A stretch of DNA of 64,000 nucleotides from Irineochytrium annulatum (lineage: Eukaryota; Chytridiomycota; Chytridiomycetes; Chytridiales; Chytridiaceae), in NCBI GenBank assembly GCA_027600665.1, contig JADGJL010000004.1, positions 124,001-188,000 of the forward strand, in the 5' to 3' direction. Each line of letters opens with the position of its first letter. The first letter of the stretch is position 1. The notes under the pieces were generated by a model. It was not told the DNA's origin. It saw only the letters and a list, made by a program, of their open reading frames with translations, and ran no database searches. Below are positions 46,531-54,387 of the stretch, piece after piece. The position numbers were made by a program, and so were the translations under genes.

Positions 46531-46667
46531 TATAGATGTTGGACTTTTTAAGTAGCCTCGTACAGTACAGAGATCATCTTCTTAATGTAGTATAGTCTTT
46601 TTTAGAAACGTCAATTACAAAGGGTACAGTTTATCATTGAGTGTCGGCTTTTTATGGTCACTTCAGT

Positions 46668-47408
46668 TTATGAACCTTCAAACACTTTGTCTTCAATTAC
46701 TGGTGCTGGAATTTCTTTAATCTCAACAGATTCTTCTGCAGTCATTTTTTGAACCTTCATCGGCAGGGAATCCAGGTACTTATACTCCTCTGTTTTCGTT
46801 GTGCTTGAGACAATTTCACCGTTCTTATCTTTCATATAGATAACACGTTTCGTTGGTAAACCCGTTTCAACATTAATTGTTACAATTTCTTTGCGAAGCT
46901 CGTCTTCAGACACTGCTTGCTTCTCGTTATTTTCTGCAAGAGAACGAGCTTGAGCTCCTTCTGGCTCCAGCACTGTCCATTTCTGTTTCTGTAACTCTTG
47001 TTTTGCATTCTCAAGTAGTGAGATCTGGAGCAACTTCGCATTTTCAGCTGCAATATTCTTTGGCATCGTCCAGGTATTACCCACCAATTTTCCCGACTCA
47101 AAATCACGTCCATACGAAGTGACTTTTTTTCCGCCATCTTCAACAATCATCTTGTGATACAGTTTGTTCTCCCGATACTCCTCAGTAATCTCAATCAAAT
47201 TGACACGATCCCGATAGCGAACGTTGTACGATCCATCTTCTAATGTTTCTTTAATGTACTCAACATTGCTATGAGTAGATTTTTGCGCTGCGCTCTCAAC
47301 GTCACTCTGAGCGCTAACCACGGTCGGTTGGTTTAAATAAACATACCCACCTACAGAAGCAAAAGTCAGCGGTATAGTCAGCAAGGATACCCATAATTTT
47401 TTCTTCAC
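46668..47408 (-). CDS. Secreted or membrane-anchored protein of unknown function
   Basis: 246 residues from GTG 47408 with GGGGAGG about 10 bases upstream. It has an N-terminal hydrophobic signal (MKKKLWVSLLTIPLTFASVGGYVYL) ending near VVSAQ. The mature part is acidic, contains a repeated two-strand pattern such as LEDGSYNVRYRDRVNLIEIT and VNVETGLPTKRVIYMKDKNGEIV, and ends with EIPAPVIEDKVFEGS. No family is recognised; the layout resembles small Bacillota lipoprotein-like or sporulation-linked secreted proteins. It follows the SH3-domain gene at 45 bases, so the two form an operon enclosed by insertion-sequence ends. Confidence 0.65.
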   Translation of the reverse strand: MKKKLWVSLLTIPLTFASVGGYVYLNQPTVVSAQSDVESAAQKSTHSNVEYIKETLEDGSYNVRYRDRVNLIEITEEYRENKLYHKMIVEDGGKKVTSYGRDFESGKLVGNTWTMPKNIAAENAKLLQISLLENAKQELQKQKWTVLEPEGAQARSLAENNEKQAVSEDELRKEIVTINVETGLPTKRVIYMKDKNGEIVSSTTKTEEYKYLDSLPMKVQKMTAEESVEIKEIPAPVIEDKVFEGS

Positions 47409-47453
47409 AGTTCAAATCCTCCCCTTATTTATTCAGTATATATTCTTAACGTA

Positions 47454-48071
47454 TCATTCTGCTTTTAAGTTCCAGCCATTTACATATCCATTATAAAAAT
47501 AACCTTGTGGATCGGAATCACCTTGAAAATCCTTCAGTCTCCATGCGTTAGGATTGCAAGGCGATGCTTTTAATTCAGAATCGAATGATTGCAAGTAATA
47601 ATTCACCTGTGGGAAATGTCTGATGGTGACACTCAGATTGCTACAGGCACTTGAATACATACTGGTTGCTCTACTTGTTTTAGCTACCGATGCATATTGG
47701 TAATTGAATACAGTAGTCCCTACAGTATTATACATAGCTGCCCAACCTGAAGCAGCGTTCGCATAGTAGCCAATCTGAGAATCTGGATAATAAACTCGAC
47801 TCCATTCAAAATCGCCACCAGTTGTAAGTCCACAATTCGCAGATGGACAATATTCTACGAGATCTGTCCCCTGACTCACCTGAGAAACAATAGGATATGC
47901 AGATCCGGGGCCATTGCGAACATTCAAACCTGCAGCTTTGACATCCCATACATTGACCTTGCTGTCGTACGATGCAAGCGCTTCAGCTTTCCCTGTTGGA
48001 ATATAGAAAGATACAAAGGCGAAGATGAATAAAACAAATAATTTACTACATACACTAGTACATTTTTGCAC
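47454..48071 (-). CDS. Secreted SH3-domain protein
   Basis: 205 residues from GTG 48071 (GGAG nine bases upstream); an upstream in-frame ATG at 48101 lacks a ribosome site. A signal peptide ends near KAEA. Residues 40-110 form a bacterial SH3 domain (VWDVKAAGLNVRNGPGSAYPIVSQV, then SRVYYPDSQIGYYANAASGW), usually for cell-wall binding. The C-terminal part is rich in Tyr, Asn and Ser with four to five cysteines (SSACSNLSVTIRHFP, ASPCNPNAW) that may pair outside the cell. The start of an operon with the 46668-47408 gene; both lie between IS3 ends. Confidence 0.75.
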   Translation of the reverse strand: MQKCTSVCSKLFVLFIFAFVSFYIPTGKAEALASYDSKVNVWDVKAAGLNVRNGPGSAYPIVSQVSQGTDLVEYCPSANCGLTTGGDFEWSRVYYPDSQIGYYANAASGWAAMYNTVGTTVFNYQYASVAKTSRATSMYSSACSNLSVTIRHFPQVNYYLQSFDSELKASPCNPNAWRLKDFQGDSDPQGYFYNGYVNGWNLKAE

Positions 48072-48299
48072 AACTACATTCTCCTTCCAATTTTTAATCA
48101 TTCAAATAGTATCACAACCCCACCTCATATTTGTTATAATTTGTAATAAAATATCAAATAATTGAATTGGAGCACTTTTATTCTTCCTGTATTCCATTTC
48201 ACTTTAGTGCTGCTATCCAAACCTCATGTTGGTTTTTTAATGTTTCTCTCTCTTCCTGGTATAACTCTCTTAAATAATCCAAACTACGATGCCCTTCCA

Positions 48300-48530
48300 T
48301 CAGTGAAAGGGTTTTCCCCATGAAATGAATTTCATGTTATTCAGAAAAATGATTGGTTCTGGCCATGTCCGATGCTCAAGCATGTAATCCGCTAACCAAT
48401 CTTCTATATCGTCTTCATTCTCGTAGATGTGATATCCCATACCTCCAAGTTCTTCACCATTAAATAGTCTGATATCATTATATATTTTATCGCTGCTCCA
48501 AGATTCTTTTACGAATCTCAGATTTTCCAT
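48300..48530 (-). CDS. Small acidic protein of unknown function
   Basis: 76 residues (start MENLRFVKESWSSDKIYND), ribosome site weak (TTAGGA). No signal peptide. It is acidic, aromatic-rich (NEDDIEDWLADYML) and resembles the small fragments of Bacillota immunity-like proteins, but I cannot name it. It lies next to the SH3 operon and before an IS4-type fragment, so it may also be part of acquired DNA or a truncated gene. Confidence 0.45.
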   Translation of the reverse strand: MENLRFVKESWSSDKIYNDIRLFNGEELGGMGYHIYENEDDIEDWLADYMLEHRTWPEPIIFLNNMKFISWGKPFH

Positions 48531-48599
48531 TCCTAATTGAATATATTCATATCACGCGTGTTGAATAACCTATAAAAGGTAGAAAAAGAACCACAACCT

Positions 48600-49256
<657 letters not shown>

Positions 49257-49539
49257 GAAGGGAGCAGTCTTTTTGCTGCCCGATTAGTGGTATAAACGGC
49301 CATGCTGCCGAGCTATATATATGTCAGAGAATGAAAATAGATGAATTAGGTCTGTTATAAAAAATCCAAAATAAGGATATACGGGTATGCTCGTTGCATA
49401 TAGGAAGTGACTCTGATAATATTTAAACATGCAATAGTTAGATGTCTAAATATAATAAGTCTAAATAGCTTGGTTTCTTCACGTAAGGAGCTTAAGCATC
49501 ATGGTAAGCATGAATGATAATACGTTAGGAGTGATCCAC
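49257..49539. other. Leader of the SDR gene with a MarR-type palindrome
   Basis: No gene before the SDR start. A palindrome TTAGATGTCTAA (49438-49449) and a further half-site GTCTAA (49460) lie about 90 bases upstream of the SDR gene. The first bases carry a short GAGCAG/CTGC hairpin of uncertain meaning. Confidence 0.45.
49438..49449. promoter_or_regulatory. MarR-type palindrome upstream of the SDR gene
   Basis: TTAGA-N2-TCTAA is an inverted repeat, with AGTCTAA repeated at 49459-49465. MarR proteins favour such short AT-rich palindromes, and a marR gene follows downstream. Assignment to that regulator is inferred. Confidence 0.45.
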
Positions 49540-50274
49540 ATGGGAAAATTAGAGCATAAAGTAGCTATTATTACTGGCGGTGCCTCGGGAATCGGAGAGG
49601 GCATGGTAGATCTTTTTGCACAGGAAGGCGCCATCGTCATTGCAGCAGATATTAATGAGGAAGCACTGGAGAGAGTAAGCCAAAAAGAGAATGTGTACGG
49701 AATGAAGTTGAATGTATCTTCGGATGAAGATTGGCAGGCACTGGCGAAAGTCGTGAATGAACGATTTGGGAAAATTGACATTCTGGTCAACAATGCAGGC
49801 ATTTCTTCAGAGAAGTCTTTTGAGGAAATCAATGCACAGGATTGGGAGAAAATGCTCTCCATTAACGGTTACGGCCCATTCGCTGGCATGAAACATGTCA
49901 CTCCCTATATGGCAGCCCAGAAAAAAGGTTCCATCGTCAATATCTCATCATACACGGCTATGATTGGACAAGGCTTTAACCATTACTCGGCATCCAAAGG
50001 CGCGGTACGTGCATTATCCAAAGCCGCTGCGACCACCTTTGGTCGTCAAGGCATTCGGGTGAATGCACTTTTTCCTGGGATCATCGAAACACCAATGACC
50101 CAATCCTTGAACACATCGAAAGAACTGCTTGAACGGTTAATTCAGGCAACGCCTTTGCAGCGTCTGGGCCAGGCAATAGATATAGCCAAAGCAGCGTTGT
50201 TCCTGGCGTCGGATGATTCTTCGTACATTACAGGATCTGAACTGGTGATCGATGGTGGCTACTCAGCCCAATAG
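49540..50274 (+). CDS. Short-chain dehydrogenase/reductase
   Basis: 244 residues from ATG 49540 with AGGAGTGATCCAC upstream; an in-frame ATG at 49501 is less likely. It has the classical SDR motifs: TGGASGIGEG (NAD(P) binding), NNAG, the catalytic Ser in NISSYTA and the YSASK motif. The length and order fit a glucose/3-oxoacyl-ACP-type reductase, but no substrate can be named. It is followed by a hairpin, a MarR and an HxlR regulator, which suggests an inducible redox response. Confidence 0.88.
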   Translation: MGKLEHKVAIITGGASGIGEGMVDLFAQEGAIVIAADINEEALERVSQKENVYGMKLNVSSDEDWQALAKVVNERFGKIDILVNNAGISSEKSFEEINAQDWEKMLSINGYGPFAGMKHVTPYMAAQKKGSIVNISSYTAMIGQGFNHYSASKGAVRALSKAAATTFGRQGIRVNALFPGIIETPMTQSLNTSKELLERLIQATPLQRLGQAIDIAKAALFLASDDSSYITGSELVIDGGYSAQ

Positions 50275-50288
50275 CGTGTAAAATGATG

Positions 50289-50328
50289 ACAGCCCTTAAG
50301 TTAAATGAGGGCTGTTGTTTTATTTTTC
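50289..50328 (+). terminator. Terminator/attenuator between SDR and marR
   Basis: ACAGCCCT pairs with AGGGCTGT around an 11-12 base loop and is followed by TGTTTTATTTTT. The next ribosome site follows at once, so readthrough is possible. Confidence 0.72.
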
Positions 50329-50340
50329 AAGGAGGATCTA

Positions 50341-50760
50341 ATGGAAGAACAGAACATTTTCGAGCTTATACACAATATGGATAATTTCACCAACAAGTTG
50401 ATTATACAATGGAACAAAGCATTTAATGAGGACCTTGGTGTCTCTCATGTGCTTGTACTCAGCCATCTCCAACAGAATGGAAAAAGCCGACCTTCGGATA
50501 TTGCAAAAAAATTAGGATTCACGCCGCCTACACTCAGTTATTTATCGGACAAGATGGTAGCCAAGGAACTAGTCGTCAGAATGGTTGATGAAGCGGACCG
50601 TCGCATTATTTATTTGAACATTACGGATAAAGGGACCGAAGTCCTCGGAAGAGCAATCTTGGAGGGCCAGCAGCTGCGTAAGAATTTATTCCAGAAATTA
50701 AACGAAGAGGATCGAGCGCAACTAGTCCGTATTTTTGAGAAGATGAATCGGGAAGATTAA
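50341..50760 (+). CDS. MarR-family transcription regulator
   Basis: 139 residues from ATG 50341 (AAGGAGGATCTA). It has the MarR winged helix: LSHLQQNGKSRPSDIAKKLG, FTPPTLSYLSDKMV, a DEADRRIIYLNITDKG wing, and dimerisation helices at both ends. MarR proteins usually repress nearby genes until a phenolic or oxidant ligand binds. The palindromic element upstream of the SDR gene at 49438-49449 is the best local target candidate. A gene for another regulator (HxlR) follows after 31 bases. Confidence 0.88.
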   Translation: MEEQNIFELIHNMDNFTNKLIIQWNKAFNEDLGVSHVLVLSHLQQNGKSRPSDIAKKLGFTPPTLSYLSDKMVAKELVVRMVDEADRRIIYLNITDKGTEVLGRAILEGQQLRKNLFQKLNEEDRAQLVRIFEKMNRED

Positions 50761-50791
50761 GCAATAGACTCGAAGGGAGACCGAAGGTGAT

Positions 50792-51166
50792 ATGGAGGAA
50801 CCGCTCAAAGTATATAACACCGCAGTTGAAGCTTTTCTTGAAGTGATCGGGGGAAAGTGGAAGCCCGTTATTCTATTCCATCTTACCTTTGGCAAGAAAC
50901 GTAATGGTGAACTGATGAAACTGATCCCTTCGATCACCCAGAAAGTGTTGACTAAGCAACTTGGTGAATTAACGGAGGCGGGGGTCATTGTCCGAATTTC
51001 TCATCACCAGGTCCCGCCTAAAGTGGAGTATGAGTTAACAGCGTATGGGTGGACTCTTAAAGAGATTCTTCATCTGATGTGTAGGTGGGGCGATATACAC
51101 GTGGAGAATGTTTATGGTGATCGAGGAAAAATTCTGTTTAAGCCACCAACGACTACGGAGGGTTGA
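50792..51166 (+). CDS. HxlR-family transcription regulator
   Basis: 124 residues with GAAGGTGAT before the start. The HxlR winged helix is clear: IGGKWKPVILFHLTFGKKRNGELMK, SITQKVLTKQLGELTEAGVI and the VPPKVEYELTAYGWTLKEIL wing. Many HxlR proteins respond to aldehydes or quinones. It lies in the same direction as MarR and ends in a strong terminator, and converges on the PRISE-like gene. Confidence 0.9.
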   Translation: MEEPLKVYNTAVEAFLEVIGGKWKPVILFHLTFGKKRNGELMKLIPSITQKVLTKQLGELTEAGVIVRISHHQVPPKVEYELTAYGWTLKEILHLMCRWGDIHVENVYGDRGKILFKPPTTTEG

Positions 51167-51175
51167 GTGACTGCT

Positions 51176-51212
51176 ATAAGCCGATTCTGGAATTCAGGAA
51201 TCGGCTTATTTT
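51176..51212 (+). terminator. Bidirectional terminator after the HxlR gene
   Basis: ATAAGCCGATTC pairs perfectly with GAATCGGCTTAT around a 10-base loop, with T-runs on both sides. Confidence 0.92.
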
Positions 51213-51226
51213 GCATTTTATTTACG

Positions 51227-52297
51227 TTACGGAAGGATATTGCGATCACGTAGATTTCTGAAAATATCCATAAACATAGCCTCAGTGTCAATGAAATCAT
51301 GAAATCCGAAGCGGCGAGCCTTGGAACCATCTGCGAAGAAATCGTAATCCCACGAGAAGACAAAGTCACCAAATGCCCAGGAAGAGACATCATCATAAGG
51401 GGTGTTCACCAAACCATACTTTTCAATCATGGACTTCCATAGATCTTCTTTATCTGCCATCACAGTTGCAAGTGAGAGGGGGAGTGGAGGTGCGGTTTCC
51501 ATTTCAAAAAAAGCAGCGATTCGAGGCCAAAGCTCATTCCAGCGAAACAGATCGCCATTGGTGATATTAAATGCCTGATTGGCACATCGCGGATCGGTTG
51601 CTGCCCATACGGTTGCATGAGCGAGCAATGTGGCATCCGTCATTTCAAGCAGCGAATGATACGCTCCTAGTTTTCCAGGGAATCGAAGTGGCAAGCCAAG
51701 TTCCTTGGAGATAGCCGCATATACGCCAATAACCATGGCAAGATTCATTGGATTACCCAGGGCAAATCCACACACCACAGACGGGCGAAGGGCTGACCAG
51801 GTCCAGCTGCTTCCGGGTTGCCGTTCCTCGAGAAACTGCTGCTGATTGACGTTGAATTCGGGGGGCATATGATGTGCATCCGTTTCTTTGGCAGGTGTTT
51901 TGAATGGGCCCAGATGCGCACCGTATACTTTATAACCTTGCATTAGGCTAATATGTTGGAGATTTGGAGCGATCGGTTCAATCGTATTCACCACATTGAC
52001 GAGCATGGCCAAGTTGGGCTGTACCAATTCGGCCCAGGTTGGGCGATCCTGATACGCGGCGTAGAAAATATGCGTAACGGTCGTTAAATGACTTAGTTTG
52101 TCTTGTGTGTCTGCTTCATTCAGTAAATCAGCTGATATATAACGTAATCTGGGGGCATCTTCCCCTCCGCGGCGAGATACACCAATGACATTCCACTCGG
52201 GAAGTGTCATCAGATAATCAATAAGGTTTCTTCCAATGACGCCTCCAGCACCGATAACAAGGGCAGTGTAGCGGATAACAGATGGTTCGGTTTGCAA
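51227..52297 (-). CDS. NAD(P)-dependent reductase of the PRISE-like SDR group
   Basis: 356 residues from TTG 52297 (GGAGC upstream). The longer ATG frame to 52363 has no ribosome site. An N-terminal Rossmann motif (ALVIGAGGVIGRNLIDYL) and the NAD ribose site (IGVSRRGG) are present, and the sequence resembles the SDR group of plant progesterone 5-beta-reductase/iridoid synthase type (PRISE): HIFYAAYQDRPTWAE, HISLMQGYKVYGAH, WSALRPSVVCGFALGNPMNL. Bacterial members reduce enones. It converges on the HxlR gene, and the substrate is unknown. Confidence 0.75.
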   Translation of the reverse strand: MQTEPSVIRYTALVIGAGGVIGRNLIDYLMTLPEWNVIGVSRRGGEDAPRLRYISADLLNEADTQDKLSHLTTVTHIFYAAYQDRPTWAELVQPNLAMLVNVVNTIEPIAPNLQHISLMQGYKVYGAHLGPFKTPAKETDAHHMPPEFNVNQQQFLEERQPGSSWTWSALRPSVVCGFALGNPMNLAMVIGVYAAISKELGLPLRFPGKLGAYHSLLEMTDATLLAHATVWAATDPRCANQAFNITNGDLFRWNELWPRIAAFFEMETAPPLPLSLATVMADKEDLWKSMIEKYGLVNTPYDDVSSWAFGDFVFSWDYDFFADGSKARRFGFHDFIDTEAMFMDIFRNLRDRNILP

Positions 52298-52473
52298 TGG
52301 ACATGCTCCTCTCTTCTTCTGTTCATATTGTGGGCCAGAAAAAGAAGGGTGAGAAGTACGCACCTCAAAGTCATATACGTACTTTGAAGTAATATATGAG
52401 CCTGGAGCAGGATACGAGCGTTATAACCTGTACGTTCAATGGGTGTTACTTGTAACTTGCCTCTAACGACAAG

Positions 52474-52509
52474 AAGCTGTAAAAGGAACAATCGCTCCTT
52501 TCACAGCTT
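52474..52509. terminator. Hairpin between the PRISE-like gene and the DinB-like gene
   Basis: AAGCTGT pairs with ACAGCTT and AAAGGA with TCCTTT around an 8-base loop. It ends the DinB-like gene on the minus strand; the T-tract is short. Confidence 0.6.
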
Positions 52510-52554
52510 AGATGTGTCTGTATATTCGTTCACTAGATCTGATGCAATTATGGT

Positions 52555-53052
52555 TTACGCCGGATATCCGCCACCTGGAGGCGGCCACGCACCGTAGAAG
52601 CGACGTAGCAGAACAATCTCCCCTAGATGGTACGAGTTATGGGAGGCGATATTGCGCAGAAGTCCTGCTTTGGTTTCCCCCGGGAAATAAAGTAGTGGCT
52701 CATCTAATTGTGCTGTTTCTGCAATGGTTACCGCTTGATCAACCCCATCCAGGAATGCCTGAATATCTGCCTTCCAGGTTGCTTCGTCCTGAGGGCCTTT
52801 CTCCTCAGGCCAGCTCTCACTCGCGTTAGCAGGGGGCTGTGGCTTGCGTCCTTCCAAGTGTTCGAGCATGAATTGCTGCCAATAATGCATATGTTTCACC
52901 AACTGATAGATCGTATATGGCATGGCTTCGTGCGTTCGAGCAGCAAGTGTGACATCGATATCGGGTAGAGCACGGGCGATGCGGATATGACCGCGTTCCC
53001 CCACTAATGATTTAACAAGGGCTTGCCCGAAGCTTTGATTCGCATCTGACAT
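52555..53052 (-). CDS. DinB-like four-helix protein
   Basis: 165 residues in the DinB/YfiT fold. The metal-ligand His residues are visible in LVKHMHYWQQFML and ASHNSYHLGEIVLLRR, near residues 52 and 142. Family members often catalyse thiol-dependent transfer reactions, for example to bacillithiol. It begins with AGGAAGG and has a good promoter on the minus strand (53105-53134). No bacillithiol gene is nearby. Confidence 0.85.
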   Translation of the reverse strand: MSDANQSFGQALVKSLVGERGHIRIARALPDIDVTLAARTHEAMPYTIYQLVKHMHYWQQFMLEHLEGRKPQPPANASESWPEEKGPQDEATWKADIQAFLDGVDQAVTIAETAQLDEPLLYFPGETKAGLLRNIASHNSYHLGEIVLLRRFYGAWPPPGGGYPA

Positions 53053-53104
53053 ATGAAACCTTCCTTTCTTCCAGACCGGATTGTTAACCTGTCTTCTATT
53101 TAAT

Positions 53105-53134
53105 ATTATACAATTAAATTGCTAGAAATTGAAA
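53105..53134 (-). promoter_or_regulatory. Probable promoter of the DinB-like gene
   Basis: On the minus strand, TTTCAA (-35) and TATAAT (-10) are 18 bases apart and about 53 bases before the gene. Confidence 0.5.
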
Positions 53135-53223
53135 TTGGGAAATGAGAACCATAATACTTAAAATGCCTATGATATAATAGTGAAAATAAATCTCAAGACC
53201 TCAGGGTCGAGGAGGAAGCTCCT

Positions 53224-54387
53224 GTGAAAGTGATATTGGTTGACGACGAACGTCTAGCGTTGATAGGCCTTCAAAAATCACTAGAAAAAGAAGTAAGCGA
53301 CATCGAAATTATTGCTACATATATGAATCCAACAGAGGCTATCGCAGGCATTGTGGAGCACAGACCTGATGTTGTATTTCTGGATATCCATATGCCAGAG
53401 ATGGATGGGATGGATCTGGGTAGACAGATTCAGGCGGTATCATCCGGCACCGAGATTATATTTGTAACCAGTTACGATCAATATGCGGTACATGCTTTCG
53501 AACTTCAGGCCTTGGACTATGTCATGAAGCCTATCCAAAAAGATCGATTGAAGCAGACGGTGAGTCGTGTAAGAGAGAAACTGAGTGTAAAACGCGAGCA
53601 ACGTTCAAAGGATACAAACGTACCTTTGATTTGCTGTTTTAATCAGATTCAGTTTAAGCTTCCAGGCAAGGATATTCAGGTTGCCAAATGGCGCACAAGC
53701 AAGGCGCAGGAGCTGTTTGCATACCTGCTTCACCATCGGAACCAGGTTATTCATCGCAGTGTTCTGCTGGAGCTTCTGTGGCCGGGAATGGAAGAGGAGA
53801 AGACGGCACACCAACTCTACACTACGATGTACCATGTCCGCCAAACCCTGAAAACTTGCAATATGGATATGATTAAGATTCAAAGTGGACACCTGGAGGC
53901 AGGTTATCGACTTGAATTGGGTGAGGCTCAGTTGGATAGTGAGCAGTGGGAACGGGAAATCAGGCAATGGAAGGCCGTAGACGCAAGTACCGTTCATACC
54001 TATGAGCAAGCGCTTCATCTATATAAGGGTACCTATCTTGGTAATTATGAATACATGTGGGCTGAACCTGAGCGGGAAAGATTACGCTATCTGTGGCTGT
54101 ATCATATGAGACAACTAAGTCTGTATTACCAGCAGCATGGACTGACGGATAAAGTGATTGAGAGTACACGACGTATCCAGCATATGCTTCCGGATGAAGA
54201 AGAAAGTTATTTTATTCTAATGAAGTTATATGATGAAATGCACAACGATCTCGGTGTGGAGGAGCAGTATCGTCTCTTAACTACCAGAATGGAGCAAGAT
54301 TTGGAGATACCGATTAGTGAAGAGGTCCGCGAATGGTACAGGGACTGGAAGCTGGGACTGATCAAGTCAGGACAGCGTATCCAATGA
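53224..54387 (+). CDS. SARP-type response regulator, second copy
   Basis: 387 residues from GTG 53224 with GAGGAGG upstream. It has the same domain order as the 31580-32716 regulator: receiver (VDDE at 6-9; Asp 54 in VFLDIHMPEMDG; Lys in YVMKPI), winged helix (KWRTSKAQELFAYLLHHRNQVIHRS) and BTAD. The two share the characteristic LELLWP segment. It overlaps the downstream kinase by 4 bases (ATGA), whereas the first pair is divergent. Its DNA target is unknown: no 11-base tandem repeat like that at 32784 was found near it. Confidence 0.88.
   Translation: MKVILVDDERLALIGLQKSLEKEVSDIEIIATYMNPTEAIAGIVEHRPDVVFLDIHMPEMDGMDLGRQIQAVSSGTEIIFVTSYDQYAVHAFELQALDYVMKPIQKDRLKQTVSRVREKLSVKREQRSKDTNVPLICCFNQIQFKLPGKDIQVAKWRTSKAQELFAYLLHHRNQVIHRSVLLELLWPGMEEEKTAHQLYTTMYHVRQTLKTCNMDMIKIQSGHLEAGYRLELGEAQLDSEQWEREIRQWKAVDASTVHTYEQALHLYKGTYLGNYEYMWAEPERERLRYLWLYHMRQLSLYYQQHGLTDKVIESTRRIQHMLPDEEESYFILMKLYDEMHNDLGVEEQYRLLTTRMEQDLEIPISEEVREWYRDWKLGLIKSGQRIQ

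Larger units (their letters stand above)
45520..46560 (-). mobile_element. IS1182-family remnant inserted in the IS3 copy
   Basis: It contains the 5' leader with its hairpin (46489-46530) and a truncated transposase gene. Its 3' part was lost at the junction with the IS3 orfB. Right of the leader, IS3 right-end sequence resumes near 46560. Exact borders cannot be fixed because the junctions are not intact. Confidence 0.72.
44439..46633 (+). mobile_element. Degenerate IS3-family element (copy A) containing an IS1182 remnant
   Basis: The left end TAAACTGTACCC (44439-44450) is matched by GGGTACAGTTTA at 46622-46633, giving 12-base terminal inverted repeats. Inside are a frameshifted orfA, an orfB with an internal deletion that breaks off in its catalytic core, and an inserted IS1182 fragment. 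The interval is about 2.2 kb. No short target duplication is evident at the ends (flanks GCCAA and TCATT), consistent with later rearrangement. Confidence 0.82.
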
